Positions 45,166-54,335 of a stretch of DNA of 64,000 bases are shown here, piece by piece. Within the stretch, counting starts at the first letter, position 1; each line of letters begins with the position of its first letter. The stretch spans positions 248,001 through 312,000 of the forward strand of contig JAXGZS010000003.1 in assembly GCA_040776805.1 (NCBI GenBank), written 5' to 3'. The DNA comes from UBA7702 sp040776805 (lineage in GTDB: Bacteria > Bacillota > Dehalobacteriia > UBA7702). The notes beneath the pieces were generated by a model. The model was given only the letters and a program-made list of their open reading frames with translations. It ran no database searches and was not told where the DNA came from. A program made the position numbers and the translations under genes.

Positions 45166-45552
45166 ATGAAAATTCAATGGACATCCGCAGACGGAACCAC
45201 ATCAGAAGTTAAAATTAACGAGGAAATCGGGAACTACATCACAGCATCACGACGCGAGGAGAGCAATCTCGCCCGCAAGGAGCGCTACCACTGCTATTCG
45301 CTCGACGCTATCGATTATGAGGGTCTGGAGTACGCAACAGACACTACTCCCGAAACCGAAATGTCAAGCAAGGAGGATGCCGCCCGGGTCAATGCCGCGT
45401 TGGACAAGCTCTCGGAAACGCAGAAACGCCGTTTATTAATGTTTGCGGATGGCTTGTCGGTAAATGAGATAGCCCGAATCGAAAACGTTGCCCCAAACGC
45501 TGCGTGGAAATCAATTGAAGGCGCAAAGAAAAAATTTAAAAAGCATTTTTAG
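45166..45552 (+). CDS. Sigma-70 region 4-like regulator
   Basis: These 128 residues start MKIQWTSADGTTSEVK. The C-terminal half is a sigma region 4 HTH (ALDKLSETQKRRLLMFADGL, then VNEIARIENVAPNAAWKSIE). Region 2 is not evident, so it is likely an accessory or phage regulator rather than a full sigma factor. Such genes open replication modules of clostridial prophages and ICEs. The start lies inside a stem-loop that includes the ribosome binding site. Confidence 0.75.
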   Translation: MKIQWTSADGTTSEVKINEEIGNYITASRREESNLARKERYHCYSLDAIDYEGLEYATDTTPETEMSSKEDAARVNAALDKLSETQKRRLLMFADGLSVNEIARIENVAPNAAWKSIEGAKKKFKKHF

Positions 45553-45635
45553 AATTGGGTGTATAAAACACCCGCCATTTCTCCGTATACCGAGGGACAC
45601 ATCCACACCGCCCCTCGGAAAGGACGGAGAAGAAA

Positions 45636-45842
45636 ATGAAGCACAATTTGAAAATCAGCGTTTCGAAGAAGCCCGCCGAGGGCGGTATTGTCAGATGCCG
45701 GCGTGTAACAATGCGCGAGCGATTACTTCGGCATTTTTTCGGTGAAAAGCACCGCGTGACGGTGATCGTGCCGGGCGACAGCGTCGAGTGCGTATCCATT
45801 ACGGAAATACCTGGCAGAGGCGATGAAGTCGATGAACAATGA
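45636..45842 (+). CDS. Small conserved mobile-element protein
   Basis: These 68 residues (MKHNLKISVSKKPAEGGIVR, then HRVTVIVPGDSVECVSITEI) have a basic N-terminal half and form beta strands. GGACGGAGAAGAAA provides a ribosome site. Function is unknown. Its end overlaps the start of the helicase gene by 20 nt. Confidence 0.6.
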   Translation: MKHNLKISVSKKPAEGGIVRCRRVTMRERLLRHFFGEKHRVTVIVPGDSVECVSITEIPGRGDEVDEQ

Positions 45843-47285
45843 CAACACTCCTCTGCTTCCGATGCCTATTAGAGTAAATCCGTATGAACATCAGATCGCT
45901 GCATTTAATTTTGTCTGCAAGAAACTCGGACTTTTAGCGGGAAGCGTGTATTCGCCAGCAGGCTATGGAGCTGCCATGCTCATGGAAATGGGTACCGGAA
46001 AAACTCTCACGACGATAGCTGTCGAAGGTGCTTTGTATAATACCGGACACATCCACAGGGTGCTGGCGGTATCACCGCTTTCAGTTATAGGTGTATGGAA
46101 AGACGAACATGATGCATACGCGGATTTTGACTACACGCTCGCCGTACTCAAGGGCAGTGGTGAAAAAAGATCGATACCCTTCGGCATATGACAGGTCAGC
46201 CGCTCCAGGTAGTCGTTGTGAACTATGAGTCCGCATGGCGGCTGGAACGTGAGCTCATGACATGGAAACCGGACCTCATCATCGCCGACGAGGGACACAA
46301 AATCAAGACGCACAATATCTCCGCTTCTAAAGCGATGCATCGACTGGGAGCAGTGGCTAAATACCGACTACTCTTGACGGGGACACCCGTAACAAACAAG
46401 GCGATCGACATATTCAGTCAGTACAAATTTCTCGACCAGCGTATCTTCGGACAAAGTTTTTACAGCTTCAGAAATCGCTTCTTTTTCATGACCGGCTACG
46501 GCAACCATACACCCGTATTGAAAAAGAGTATGGAGGATGAGCTTACCCGTCGTATGCACTCCATCGCGTTTCGTGCAACGAAAAAGGAATGCCTCGACCT
46601 GCCGGAAACAACCGACATCATCCGCAAAGTTGAACTGGAGTCAAGAGCGATGAAACTGTATCAGAGTCTTGTCAAAGAAAGTTATGCAAAGCTGTCTGAC
46701 GGCGAAGTCACGATTACCAATGTTCTGACCAAACTACTACGCATCTCCCAACTAACGGGTGGTTTCATCAGCAGTGATGAGAACAGCGCCACAGAACAAG
46801 TCAGTACAGCAAAGTTGGATGTGCTGGAGGATATCATCGAATCAACTTTGGAAGAAAACCGCAAGCTCGTCATTATCGCCCGCTTTGTGCCGGAGCTGAA
46901 TGCCATCTGCGCCATACTGGAGAGAAGACGCATCAACTATTCGCTTATCAAGGGTGGTATAAATGACCGTGACGAGCAGGTTGCAAGATTTCAGAATGAC
47001 CCTAATGTTCCTATATTTATTGGACAGGTAGCGACAGCGGGACTGGGCATTACGCTCACGGCAGCCAGCACGATGGTGTTTTACTCTCTAGATTACTCTA
47101 TGTCGAATTTCGAGCAGTGCAAAGCCCGCATTCATCGCGCCGGTCAGCATATGCCATGTACTTACATCTATCTCACCGCCGGGGGCACCGTCGACGAAAA
47201 GGTGCTGAAAGCATTGAAGAACAAGGCAAACCTCGCTAAAACGCTGGTTGACGATTACCGCTATGGCAACAACCCATTTATTTAA
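45823..47285 (+). pseudogene. SNF2-family DEAD/DEAH helicase, split by a -1 frameshift
   Basis: The first frame (45823-46191) carries YEHQIAAFNFVCKK and Walker A GTGKTLTTIA, then ends after AVLKGSGEKRSIPFGI. The second (46188-47285) continues with VVVNYESAW, IIADEGHKIKTH (DEGH box), LLTGTPVTN, and helicase C motifs TAGLGITLTAA and CKARIHRAGQ. Adding one A to the A6 run at about 46165-46170 restores GEKKIDTLRHMTGQ through the junction. It may be a consensus error or a true mutation; alternatively the ATGA overlap could couple two polypeptides. The intact product is the SNF2 protein of phage replication modules. Confidence 0.85.
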
Positions 47286-47302
47286 TGAAGGAGATTTTCA
47301 CT

Positions 47303-47725
47303 ATGGACAATTCAGAAAAGTTATTTAAACTCGCGGATAGGCTCAAAGCCCTGCGCGATGAGAAAAAAGAAATAGAGCAAAGCCTTAAAGATGTCAATGC
47401 CGAACTGGAAGAAGTCGATGCTGCGTTGGCACAACTCATGACTGATACCGAGACTCAAAATTTTACTCGCTCTGGTACCATGTTCTGCCTAACCAACACC
47501 ACCCGTGCATCGGCGACGTCTGATCGCAAAGAAGATCTGTTCGAGGCACTTCGCGCTGAGGGGCATGGCGGGCTGATTTACGAAACTGTCAACGCCAACA
47601 GCCTATCGGCCTTTGTCAGAGAACAGATATCAGAAAACGATGACATATTACCCGACTGGCTTAATGGTCTGGTCAATGTATTTGAGAAAATCACTGTGGG
47701 GGTCCGCAAAGCGACCCGCAAATAA
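47303..47725 (+). CDS. Phage replication-module protein with coiled coil
   Basis: These 140 residues start at MDNSEKLFKLADRLKALRDE, with AAGGAG 9 nt upstream. Residues 5-55 form a coiled coil; the C-terminal half (DLFEALRAEGHGGLIYETVN, then FVREQISEND) is compact. This protein type recurs between SNF2 and polymerase genes in Firmicute prophages, but I know no function. Confidence 0.6.
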   Translation: MDNSEKLFKLADRLKALRDEKKEIEQSLKDVNAELEEVDAALAQLMTDTETQNFTRSGTMFCLTNTTRASATSDRKEDLFEALRAEGHGGLIYETVNANSLSAFVREQISENDDILPDWLNGLVNVFEKITVGVRKATRK

Positions 47726-47745
47726 TGAAAGGAAGGAACAACTCT

Positions 47746-48501
47746 ATGAAAAACAACGAAAACAAAGCTCTTGCCACCAAGAACAGTGCGTTTATGGCAC
47801 TGAAGGACTTTAACCTGAACGACGCGCTCACCGAGGAGCTCTCCGGCTTATCCGGCAGCTTTGAACGCATCAAAATTCCCGCCGCCGGTATGACAGTGTT
47901 TGAAATCCCTGATGAAAACCTCGACAGCCCTGAAACCGTCAAGGAATTTTCGGCGGTTATCCTGCATCACCACCCACTTTATGCATTCTATACAGACAAA
48001 TACACAGGCGGCTCAAATCCTCCCGATTGCGGCAGCTTCGACGGCATCATTGGTGTGGGCAACCCCGGCGGCGATTGCTCCAAATGCCAGTTCAACAAAT
48101 TCGGCTCCGGCGAAAACGGCGCAAAAGCTTGTAAAAACCGTCGTCGCATTTATCTGCTCCGAGAGGGCGAGATTTTCCCGATGCTACTCTCCCTTCCGAC
48201 CGGATCGCTTAAGGACTTTACCCGTTACATTATGCGGCTGCTGTCCAAAGGTAAAAAATCTAACGCGGTAGTTACGAAATTCTCTCTAAAAAAAGCAACC
48301 AACAACAGTGGTATCGCATATTCTCAAGCGCAGTTCTCGGTCGACCGTGATTTAACCAATGAGGAATTTACTCTTATTTCAGGGCTTACCGAGCAGGTTA
48401 AAACATTCTCCGCTCATGTTGGCTACGACAACGAATCAGCTGTTGATGTGCCCTCAAATGTTGACCCCGAAACCGGTGAGGCCATTGAACCCCTATCCTA
48501 A
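47746..48501 (+). CDS. Conserved phage protein, possibly ssDNA-binding
   Basis: These 251 residues start at MKNNENKALATKNSAF with GGAAGGA upstream. A central Cys cluster (GGDCSKCQFNKFG, then ACKNRRRIYLLREG) and a C-terminal acidic tail (VDPETGEAIEPLS) are visible. Its place just before the DNA polymerase and its acidic tail suggest a recombination or single-strand DNA binding role, which is inference. The family is not named. Confidence 0.55.
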   Translation: MKNNENKALATKNSAFMALKDFNLNDALTEELSGLSGSFERIKIPAAGMTVFEIPDENLDSPETVKEFSAVILHHHPLYAFYTDKYTGGSNPPDCGSFDGIIGVGNPGGDCSKCQFNKFGSGENGAKACKNRRRIYLLREGEIFPMLLSLPTGSLKDFTRYIMRLLSKGKKSNAVVTKFSLKKATNNSGIAYSQAQFSVDRDLTNEEFTLISGLTEQVKTFSAHVGYDNESAVDVPSNVDPETGEAIEPLS

Positions 48502-48565
48502 ATCACTAAACCGTAGGTCGGGTGGTCATGTGCCACCCGGCCGTAGCGGCAGATTGGAGTTATTC

Positions 48566-50494
48566 ATGGATTACAACATTATCTATACAACCAAAGAAAT
48601 GCACGCCTATATCGGCGATGCGGGCATAGTTGCATTTGACTTTGAAACAGCACCAGGAAATAAATGGCGCAACGAGCCGAAGGCAGCACTGGACGCACAC
48701 AAGGCACATATTGTTGGCATCAGCCTTTCGGTCAAGGAGGACAGTGCAGTGTACATTCCCCTCTCGCATAAAGCTGGTTCTAATATCACTGACCCTGTTG
48801 GTGTCATGGAATATTTACGAGAAGCAGTGTTTGAAAATCAAAAAATAGTCAAGGTAGCGCACAACCTTTCCTTTGAGGCGATGTTCCTATATGCACTGGG
48901 TATCGTCGTATGCGAACCTTGCTACGATACCATCGCGGCAGCGCAGTTGACGCTTAAGAGCAGACATGAATTCCGCAATTTGTCGGACAGCGGTTTGAAA
49001 CTGCTTGCCACTTCACTTTTCGGCGCGGATATGCACGATTATACGACTGTGACGGTAGGCCGTCATTTTGATGAAATGAACCCAGCAGACTTTGAAACGC
49101 TGCGTTATGCCTGTGCTGACTCGGATTATACCTTACGGCTGTATCACAAATTCAACGCTTGGTTTGCTAAAAACCTGCCCCGCCACAGAGTTATCGTGGA
49201 GCGCGTCGAATCACCCACCTCGGTTTACTGCGGCATGATGAAATATAACGGTGTGCCCATGAATGTTTCGGCGATGTATGAGAGACAAAAAGAAGCTGAG
49301 GAAAAGCTATCTACTCTCCGTTCAGAAATTGACGAAATGACGGGTGGTGTGGATATTGGAGCAAATGCATCGACATCGGCGTTCAAGCATTATCTGTACA
49401 TCAACCTCGGCTTGCCAGTGCTCAAAACGACGGAGAAGCATCAGAAGGCGGCAGACGACGCAACAATGATACTACTCACGGAGTATTGCCGTGAAAATCG
49501 TTCGGAGCTAGTACGTCTGTTCGAGCTGGTGCAGGAATATCGAAAGTGGGCCAAGCTCAAAAGCACTTACATTGACGGCTACCTTCGCTTTATCAACAAC
49601 GCCACGGGATGCATTCATCCCGATCTTATGCCTCTCGGCACCGAAACAGGTCGCTTTGCCTCGCGTAACCCCAACCTGCAAAACTGTCCGCGCAAAGATA
49701 ATGACCCCGTGGGTGTGCGAAAGTTCATCACCGCGCCGGAGGGCAAGCTACTTGTTTCTCTGGATTTCTCCCAGATCGAGCTTCGTGTCGGGGCATTCTA
49801 TTGCCGAGATGAGAAGATGCTTCAAACCTATCGCGCCGGTGGCGATATCCATGCGGCGACTACCTCAGTCATCTTCCATATACCGTTTGCGATGGCAGCG
49901 GACAAAAAGGAAACCCATTACAAGGAGCGCCGTACCATTGCAAAGAACTGCAACTTCGGTGTGTTTTACGGATTGTTTCCAGGCGGGTTACAGAACACGC
50001 TGAAATTCAAGGCCGGTCTCGATGTGTCTAAGGAGCAATGCAGCGGCATCATCGACAACCTGAAAAACGGATACCCTCGCCTCACATACTGGCAGGACGA
50101 AACCAAGAAACGCGCCGCCAATACCTGCTTCGCCGAAACATGGCTCGGCCGCCGCAGATACATTATCGGTATCCTTTCTACCGACTGGGGCAAACGCTCC
50201 TTTGCCGAACGATGCGCCATGAATACACCGATACAGGGTACGGCGGCAGACATTCTTAAGCTTGCAATGGGGCGTATCGTCGCGGGTATGAAAGATCGTC
50301 CGTGGCTGAAGCCCTTCTTACAAATTCACGACGAGCTTGTGTTTGAAATTCCTGCGGATAAACTTAGCGAAGCGGTCGCTTACACCAAATCCTGCATGGA
50401 AGTGCAGCCGTTCCCGGAGTTCGATGTACCGATTATTGCTGAAGCCGCATATGGTACAAACTTTGGCGAGCTGAAAGAAACGGAGGATGCGTGA
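48566..50494 (+). CDS. Family A phage DNA polymerase
   Basis: This 642-residue polymerase has an N-terminal 3'-5' exonuclease domain (VAFDFETAPG; HNLSFEAMFL; CADSDYTLRL) and a C-terminal polymerase domain with motif A LVSLDFSQIELRVGAF, motif B RRTIAKNCNFGVFYG and motif C LQIHDELVFEI. No 5' nuclease domain is present, as usual for phage enzymes. The ATG at 48566 follows TTGGAG. The next gene overlaps by 1 nt. Confidence 0.93.
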   Translation: MDYNIIYTTKEMHAYIGDAGIVAFDFETAPGNKWRNEPKAALDAHKAHIVGISLSVKEDSAVYIPLSHKAGSNITDPVGVMEYLREAVFENQKIVKVAHNLSFEAMFLYALGIVVCEPCYDTIAAAQLTLKSRHEFRNLSDSGLKLLATSLFGADMHDYTTVTVGRHFDEMNPADFETLRYACADSDYTLRLYHKFNAWFAKNLPRHRVIVERVESPTSVYCGMMKYNGVPMNVSAMYERQKEAEEKLSTLRSEIDEMTGGVDIGANASTSAFKHYLYINLGLPVLKTTEKHQKAADDATMILLTEYCRENRSELVRLFELVQEYRKWAKLKSTYIDGYLRFINNATGCIHPDLMPLGTETGRFASRNPNLQNCPRKDNDPVGVRKFITAPEGKLLVSLDFSQIELRVGAFYCRDEKMLQTYRAGGDIHAATTSVIFHIPFAMAADKKETHYKERRTIAKNCNFGVFYGLFPGGLQNTLKFKAGLDVSKEQCSGIIDNLKNGYPRLTYWQDETKKRAANTCFAETWLGRRRYIIGILSTDWGKRSFAERCAMNTPIQGTAADILKLAMGRIVAGMKDRPWLKPFLQIHDELVFEIPADKLSEAVAYTKSCMEVQPFPEFDVPIIAEAAYGTNFGELKETEDA

Positions 50495-50928
50495 TGTGGA
50501 TAGATAAATACAATTCTGAAGGCTATTACGATCCGACAACTTATGAAGCTTTGCGCGATATACTGCAGGAAGACTTAAAACGCCGCTACGGTAAAGAATA
50601 TCGTCCTCTCGTATTTATCTGCTCACCGTTTGCCGGGGATATGAAAGCGAATACAGAGCGTACCAAAAACTACTGCCGCTTCGCCGTAGATCAATATGCA
50701 ATCCCTATCGCACCGCATCTGCTTTACCCACAGTTTATGGATGAGCACGATCCGGACAGCCGTAAGCTCGGTCTTTTCTTCGGGCGTGTCTTGCTCGGAA
50801 AATGCCAGGAGTTGTGGGTGTTTGGTGATACCGTATCCGAAGGTATGAGCTACGAAATACGCAAAGCGCAGAAGCACAACATGCCGATTCGCTATTTTAC
50901 GGAAGAATGTGAGGTGAAAACGACATGA
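50494..50928 (+). CDS. DUF4406/DUF7768-type nucleoside deoxyribosyltransferase-like protein
   Basis: These 144 residues contain PLVFICSPFAGDMKANTERT, PIAPHLLYPQFMD and ELWVFGDTVSEGMSYEI, which fit the DUF4406-like branch of the nucleoside 2-deoxyribosyltransferase fold. In phages it may modify or salvage nucleotides. GGAGG lies 7 nt upstream of the ATG at 50494, which shares a base with the polymerase stop. It overlaps the primase start by 4 nt. Confidence 0.7.
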   Translation: MWIDKYNSEGYYDPTTYEALRDILQEDLKRRYGKEYRPLVFICSPFAGDMKANTERTKNYCRFAVDQYAIPIAPHLLYPQFMDEHDPDSRKLGLFFGRVLLGKCQELWVFGDTVSEGMSYEIRKAQKHNMPIRYFTEECEVKTT

Positions 50929-53462
50929 CCTATCCAAAAGAGCTGATGGAACGAAAGCAATGGGTCAACTGGCGGCTCATTCCTGATAAGGACGGCGGTA
51001 AGGATAAAAAGATGCCGTACAATCCGATCACGGGTAAAGGCGCGGCATCCAATAATCCAGTAACATGGACGGATTACGCTACCGCTGCCGACGCACTGGA
51101 GCGATACGGATATACAGGGCTAGGATTCATGTTCTCAAAGGACGACAACCTTGTAGGCGTCGATATCGACCATTGCTATGACCCGGCAACAAAATTCTTC
51201 AATGATACTGCTAAATCCATCATCGCCAGGCAGCAGACGTACATGGAGTTTTCGCCCTCCGGCACCGGCATCCATCTTTTCTTCAAAGGCACGATACCTG
51301 GCACCGGCAATAAGAATACCAAGACCGGCGTGGAGATGTACGAGCATACTCGATACTTCACCATGACCGGCAATAAGCTGGACGGCGCGACCGACACCAT
51401 CGCCGGGGATGCCGGAACGCTTCAGTGGATTCACGAGACGTATATCCGTACTACCAAGAAGAAAAAGCGAAAACCAAAAAAGAACATATTGGTACAGCTT
51501 TCCGATGACGAACTTCTGGAACTTGCAAAAAACGCTGAAAATGGCGAGTCTTTCACAAAACTCTGGGATGGTGATTGGCAGGATAATTACGCCAGTCAAT
51601 CCGAGGCGGATATGGCACTGTGTTGTCAACTGGCTTTCTGGTCAGGCAAGGACAAGGAGCAGATGGACAGGCTCTTTCGAGAGAGCGGCCTGTTTCGTGA
51701 AAAATGGGATACGCGCCATCATGCCAGCGGGGCAACCTACGGCGAAAAAACTCTGGACAAGGCTTGCGAACTGACTGACGAGACCTACGCACCCGGAGGC
51801 AATGCACTGGTCTATGAGTACAAAGGGCAGTACTTCCGCACCAAGGGCGAAAATACCTATCCCATCACTAACTTTATATTTCAGCCGATTGAAATGATTG
51901 TTGCAGACGAAGAAACACAACTCACCGCAGATCTTGTGACGGTGCGCGGCGAAACCTATCGTCTAACCTTTATAACAACAGACTTTGCCAACCAGCAGAA
52001 ATTTAAGAATACGCTTAATAAACGCACCATTGCCCTCAGTTATACCGGCTCGGACGGTGATTTGGAACTACTAAAGGCATATGTTTCTGAGCTCGAGTGG
52101 CCAACAAAAACGGGCGTTAAGCCAATGGGAATCTACATGCATGGTGATGGTGCGGTTTTTGTAACGACAAACGGTGCGATTGATGCTTCCGGGAAATCGG
52201 TTTCTGATATGATACAGCTTGAAAAATACCGCAGCATTGAAAGCCGTATCCTTGATGCAAAGCCCCTGACAAAAGACCAGCTACAAAAACTCGGCGAGCA
52301 CATAATGGCCTATAATGAACCGGCTAAAACCGTGCCTATCCTCGCATGGATGGCAGGCTGTTTTATTAAAGCGCACCTACAGGGAAAAAACGTCAAATTT
52401 CCGCATCTTATGCTGATCGGTGAAGCAGGCAGCGGCAAGAGCAATACGCTGGAGAGGGTCATTATGCCGGTATTTTCAAGGGCAAAAATCATCGCAGCCG
52501 GTCAGACAACAGCATTCACTCTGATGAAAGACGCGGCATCCTCCAATGTCATTCCAATGGCACTGGATGAATTCAAGCCGTCAAAGATTGATAAATATCG
52601 ACTTGATGCACTACTGAACCATTTTCGTAACAGCTACGACGGGCAGGAAGGGATCCGTGGCCGTGCCGATCAGAGTATTGTAAGTTATGAGCTTCTCGCC
52701 CCGCTTGTCGTTGCCGGAGAGGAAGCAGCGGACGAAGCGGCGATCAGGGAGCGCAGCATAGAGCTTCTGTTTTCCAAAAAAGATTTGAAACATGTGGAAT
52801 ACCGCTTTGCATTCGGGTGGCTCTGCGCCAACACTGATATGCTCAATAGTCTTGGGCATATTTTATTGAATATAGCCTTGGGGACAAAACCTGTCGATGT
52901 TTATAGCTGGTACGAAGAGAGCCTCGCTTTGTTTGCAAAGGAGCTGCCGTCAAGAGTCGTCAATAACCTTGGGTGTATGGTGGCTGGTCTGCGGCTGCTT
53001 GTAAAACTTTGCATAGAGCTTGGGCTCACTTGGCACGATGTTTTTCCTTTCAGTATGGACGTCTGCAGCAAGTATATCGAATACGCAGCAAAAGAGTATC
53101 TATTGGACGGTGGCACCAGTAACAAAAGTGTCGTGGAGCAGACACTGGAGATTATGTCGCGCATGGGTCTGGATCCCAAGAGCGAATACGCCATCATCGA
53201 TAACGGCAAGGTTCTGGCACTATGGCTCAATCACATCTACGACCGCTATACCAAGTATAGAAAGGATTACGCTATAGTCGGCGAAACACTAACCTACGCA
53301 CAGTTTAAAAAACAGCTTCAGCACTCGGACTATTACCTGGAAAGCAACGTACTTAAACGAATGGGCTCGGATGTAAGAAAGGTCTGGACGCTGAATTATG
53401 AGCTGTTGTCGACGCGCTGCGATGTTTCAGGATTCGAGATCACGGAGGTAAAACCATTATGA
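50925..53462 (+). CDS. Phage primase-helicase (prim-pol N-terminus, AAA+ C-terminus)
   Basis: This 845-residue replication protein has an N-terminal prim-pol-like domain (KQWVNWRLIPDKDG, VGVDIDHCYDP with acidic residues, FSPSGTGIHLFFKG), a linker helix, and an ATPase core with Walker A LIGEAGSGKSNT near residue 498-505 and a Walker B-like MALDEF. It should prime and unwind at the phage origin. The candidate origin array begins 12 bp after its stop. Confidence 0.85.
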   Translation: MTYPKELMERKQWVNWRLIPDKDGGKDKKMPYNPITGKGAASNNPVTWTDYATAADALERYGYTGLGFMFSKDDNLVGVDIDHCYDPATKFFNDTAKSIIARQQTYMEFSPSGTGIHLFFKGTIPGTGNKNTKTGVEMYEHTRYFTMTGNKLDGATDTIAGDAGTLQWIHETYIRTTKKKKRKPKKNILVQLSDDELLELAKNAENGESFTKLWDGDWQDNYASQSEADMALCCQLAFWSGKDKEQMDRLFRESGLFREKWDTRHHASGATYGEKTLDKACELTDETYAPGGNALVYEYKGQYFRTKGENTYPITNFIFQPIEMIVADEETQLTADLVTVRGETYRLTFITTDFANQQKFKNTLNKRTIALSYTGSDGDLELLKAYVSELEWPTKTGVKPMGIYMHGDGAVFVTTNGAIDASGKSVSDMIQLEKYRSIESRILDAKPLTKDQLQKLGEHIMAYNEPAKTVPILAWMAGCFIKAHLQGKNVKFPHLMLIGEAGSGKSNTLERVIMPVFSRAKIIAAGQTTAFTLMKDAASSNVIPMALDEFKPSKIDKYRLDALLNHFRNSYDGQEGIRGRADQSIVSYELLAPLVVAGEEAADEAAIRERSIELLFSKKDLKHVEYRFAFGWLCANTDMLNSLGHILLNIALGTKPVDVYSWYEESLALFAKELPSRVVNNLGCMVAGLRLLVKLCIELGLTWHDVFPFSMDVCSKYIEYAAKEYLLDGGTSNKSVVEQTLEIMSRMGLDPKSEYAIIDNGKVLALWLNHIYDRYTKYRKDYAIVGETLTYAQFKKQLQHSDYYLESNVLKRMGSDVRKVWTLNYELLSTRCDVSGFEITEVKPL

Positions 53463-53584
53463 AGACCGCAATTTGTAACCTTACTATGCAAAATGTAACC
53501 TCACCACAGGTAAAGGTTACACGAAAGGTTACGCCCAAAACCGCTCTATATGGGCACAATTTAGTTTTTTCTAATGAAATGTAA
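53459..53584 (+). CDS. Possible 41-codon peptide encoded across the origin repeats
   Basis: The ATG overlaps the primase TGA (ATGA), which is favourable for coupling. The frame reads MKTAICNLTMQNVTSPQVKV and ends at 53584. Several GTAACC/GGTTAC repeats fall inside it. It may be an accidental frame in the origin. Confidence 0.3.
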   Translation: MKTAICNLTMQNVTSPQVKVTRKVTPKTALYGHNLVFSNEM

Positions 53585-53717
53585 CTTTGTAACCTTAAAA
53601 ATTAGGGGTATTCGCGCGAGGGCTACCATCGTATGTGTGCGCGCGTGCGTGTGTGCGCGAATACATGCGAACCTATATATTTCAAGGTTACAAGGTTACA
53701 AAGTTCAAAAAGGTTAC
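53475..53717. repeat. GGTTAC/GTAACC iteron array, candidate phage replication origin
   Basis: Eight exact hexamers lie within 243 bp: GTAACC at 53475, 53495 and 53589, and GGTTAC at 53515, 53527, 53686, 53694 and 53712; GTAACT at 53581 is a near copy. Between the two clusters, GTATTCGCGC (53608-53617) and GCGCGAATAC (53655-53664) form a perfect 10-bp inverted repeat around an alternating purine-pyrimidine tract (53630-53659). The position beside the primase-helicase gene supports origin function. An operator array is the alternative. Confidence 0.65.
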
Positions 53718-53729
53718 AAGGAGGATACT

Positions 53730-54014
53730 GTGGCTGAAAAAGAAATTGTGACAAAGATCCTGCGCTATCTCAGGACCATGCCAAGGTGTTTTGCGTGGAA
53801 AGAGCACGGCGGGATGTATGGCACAGCAGGCATTCCCGACATAATCGCCTGCATCGACGGCAGGTTTTATGCCTTTGAGGTAAAAACACCAAATGTCAAG
53901 GCAACAAAACTACAAGATGCAACCATCCGTAAAATCCTCGCCTGCGGCGGTACCGCTTCGGTTGTCCGCTCGGTTGACGAGGTGCGAGCTGTGATAAACG
54001 GCTCTCTGCATTGA
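53730..54014 (+). CDS. VRR-NUC domain nuclease
   Basis: These 94 residues start at GTG, with AAGGAGG 7 nt upstream; a longer frame back to 53574 would cross the repeat region. The VRR-NUC core is WKEHGGMYGTAGIPDIIAC followed by RFYAFEVKTP, giving the E..PD..ExK nuclease residues. It likely resolves branched DNA or acts in phage DNA processing. Confidence 0.88.
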   Translation: MAEKEIVTKILRYLRTMPRCFAWKEHGGMYGTAGIPDIIACIDGRFYAFEVKTPNVKATKLQDATIRKILACGGTASVVRSVDEVRAVINGSLH

Positions 54015-54113
54015 ACACTGACATAAAAAACAACGCATCCGTGCTTTACATATACAACGCTAACAATGCGGCACTGCTTCTTTAAAAATATTAAATTAAG
54101 GAGCGTGTCCCAA

Positions 54114-54335
54114 ATGATCGACAATTATGATAACCTGGCGAACGCCATAATTCTTCAGGCGGTCAAGGATTATTGCAAATCGCTGCGTACCCTCTCCCGC
54201 CGCCCCAATAATCGCTCGGCACAGTGTGAGCGCAGGCGTCTTGAGAAATTCTTCCGTTCCGACTGGTTTGGCGTTCTGACGAGCATTGATCCGGAATTGC
54301 TTATCACCAAGCTAAAAGCAAAGGTGGGAGCATGA
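54114..54335 (+). CDS. Small conserved phage protein
   Basis: These 73 residues start at MIDNYDNLANAIILQAV with AAGGAG upstream, then SAQCERRRLEKFFRSDWFG and TSIDPELLITKLK. It is basic and helical. Similar small proteins precede the DUF1492 gene in Firmicute prophages; function is unknown. Its end overlaps the next start (ATGA). Confidence 0.65.
   Translation: MIDNYDNLANAIILQAVKDYCKSLRTLSRRPNNRSAQCERRRLEKFFRSDWFGVLTSIDPELLITKLKAKVGA

Noticed and set aside
46188..47285. The downstream helicase part as an independent gene
   Set aside because: It lacks Walker A and joins the upstream frame if one A is added, so it is part of a split gene.
51135..51629. Minus-strand frame of 164 codons inside the primase gene
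   Set aside because: It lies wholly antisense to clear primase motifs and shows no domain.
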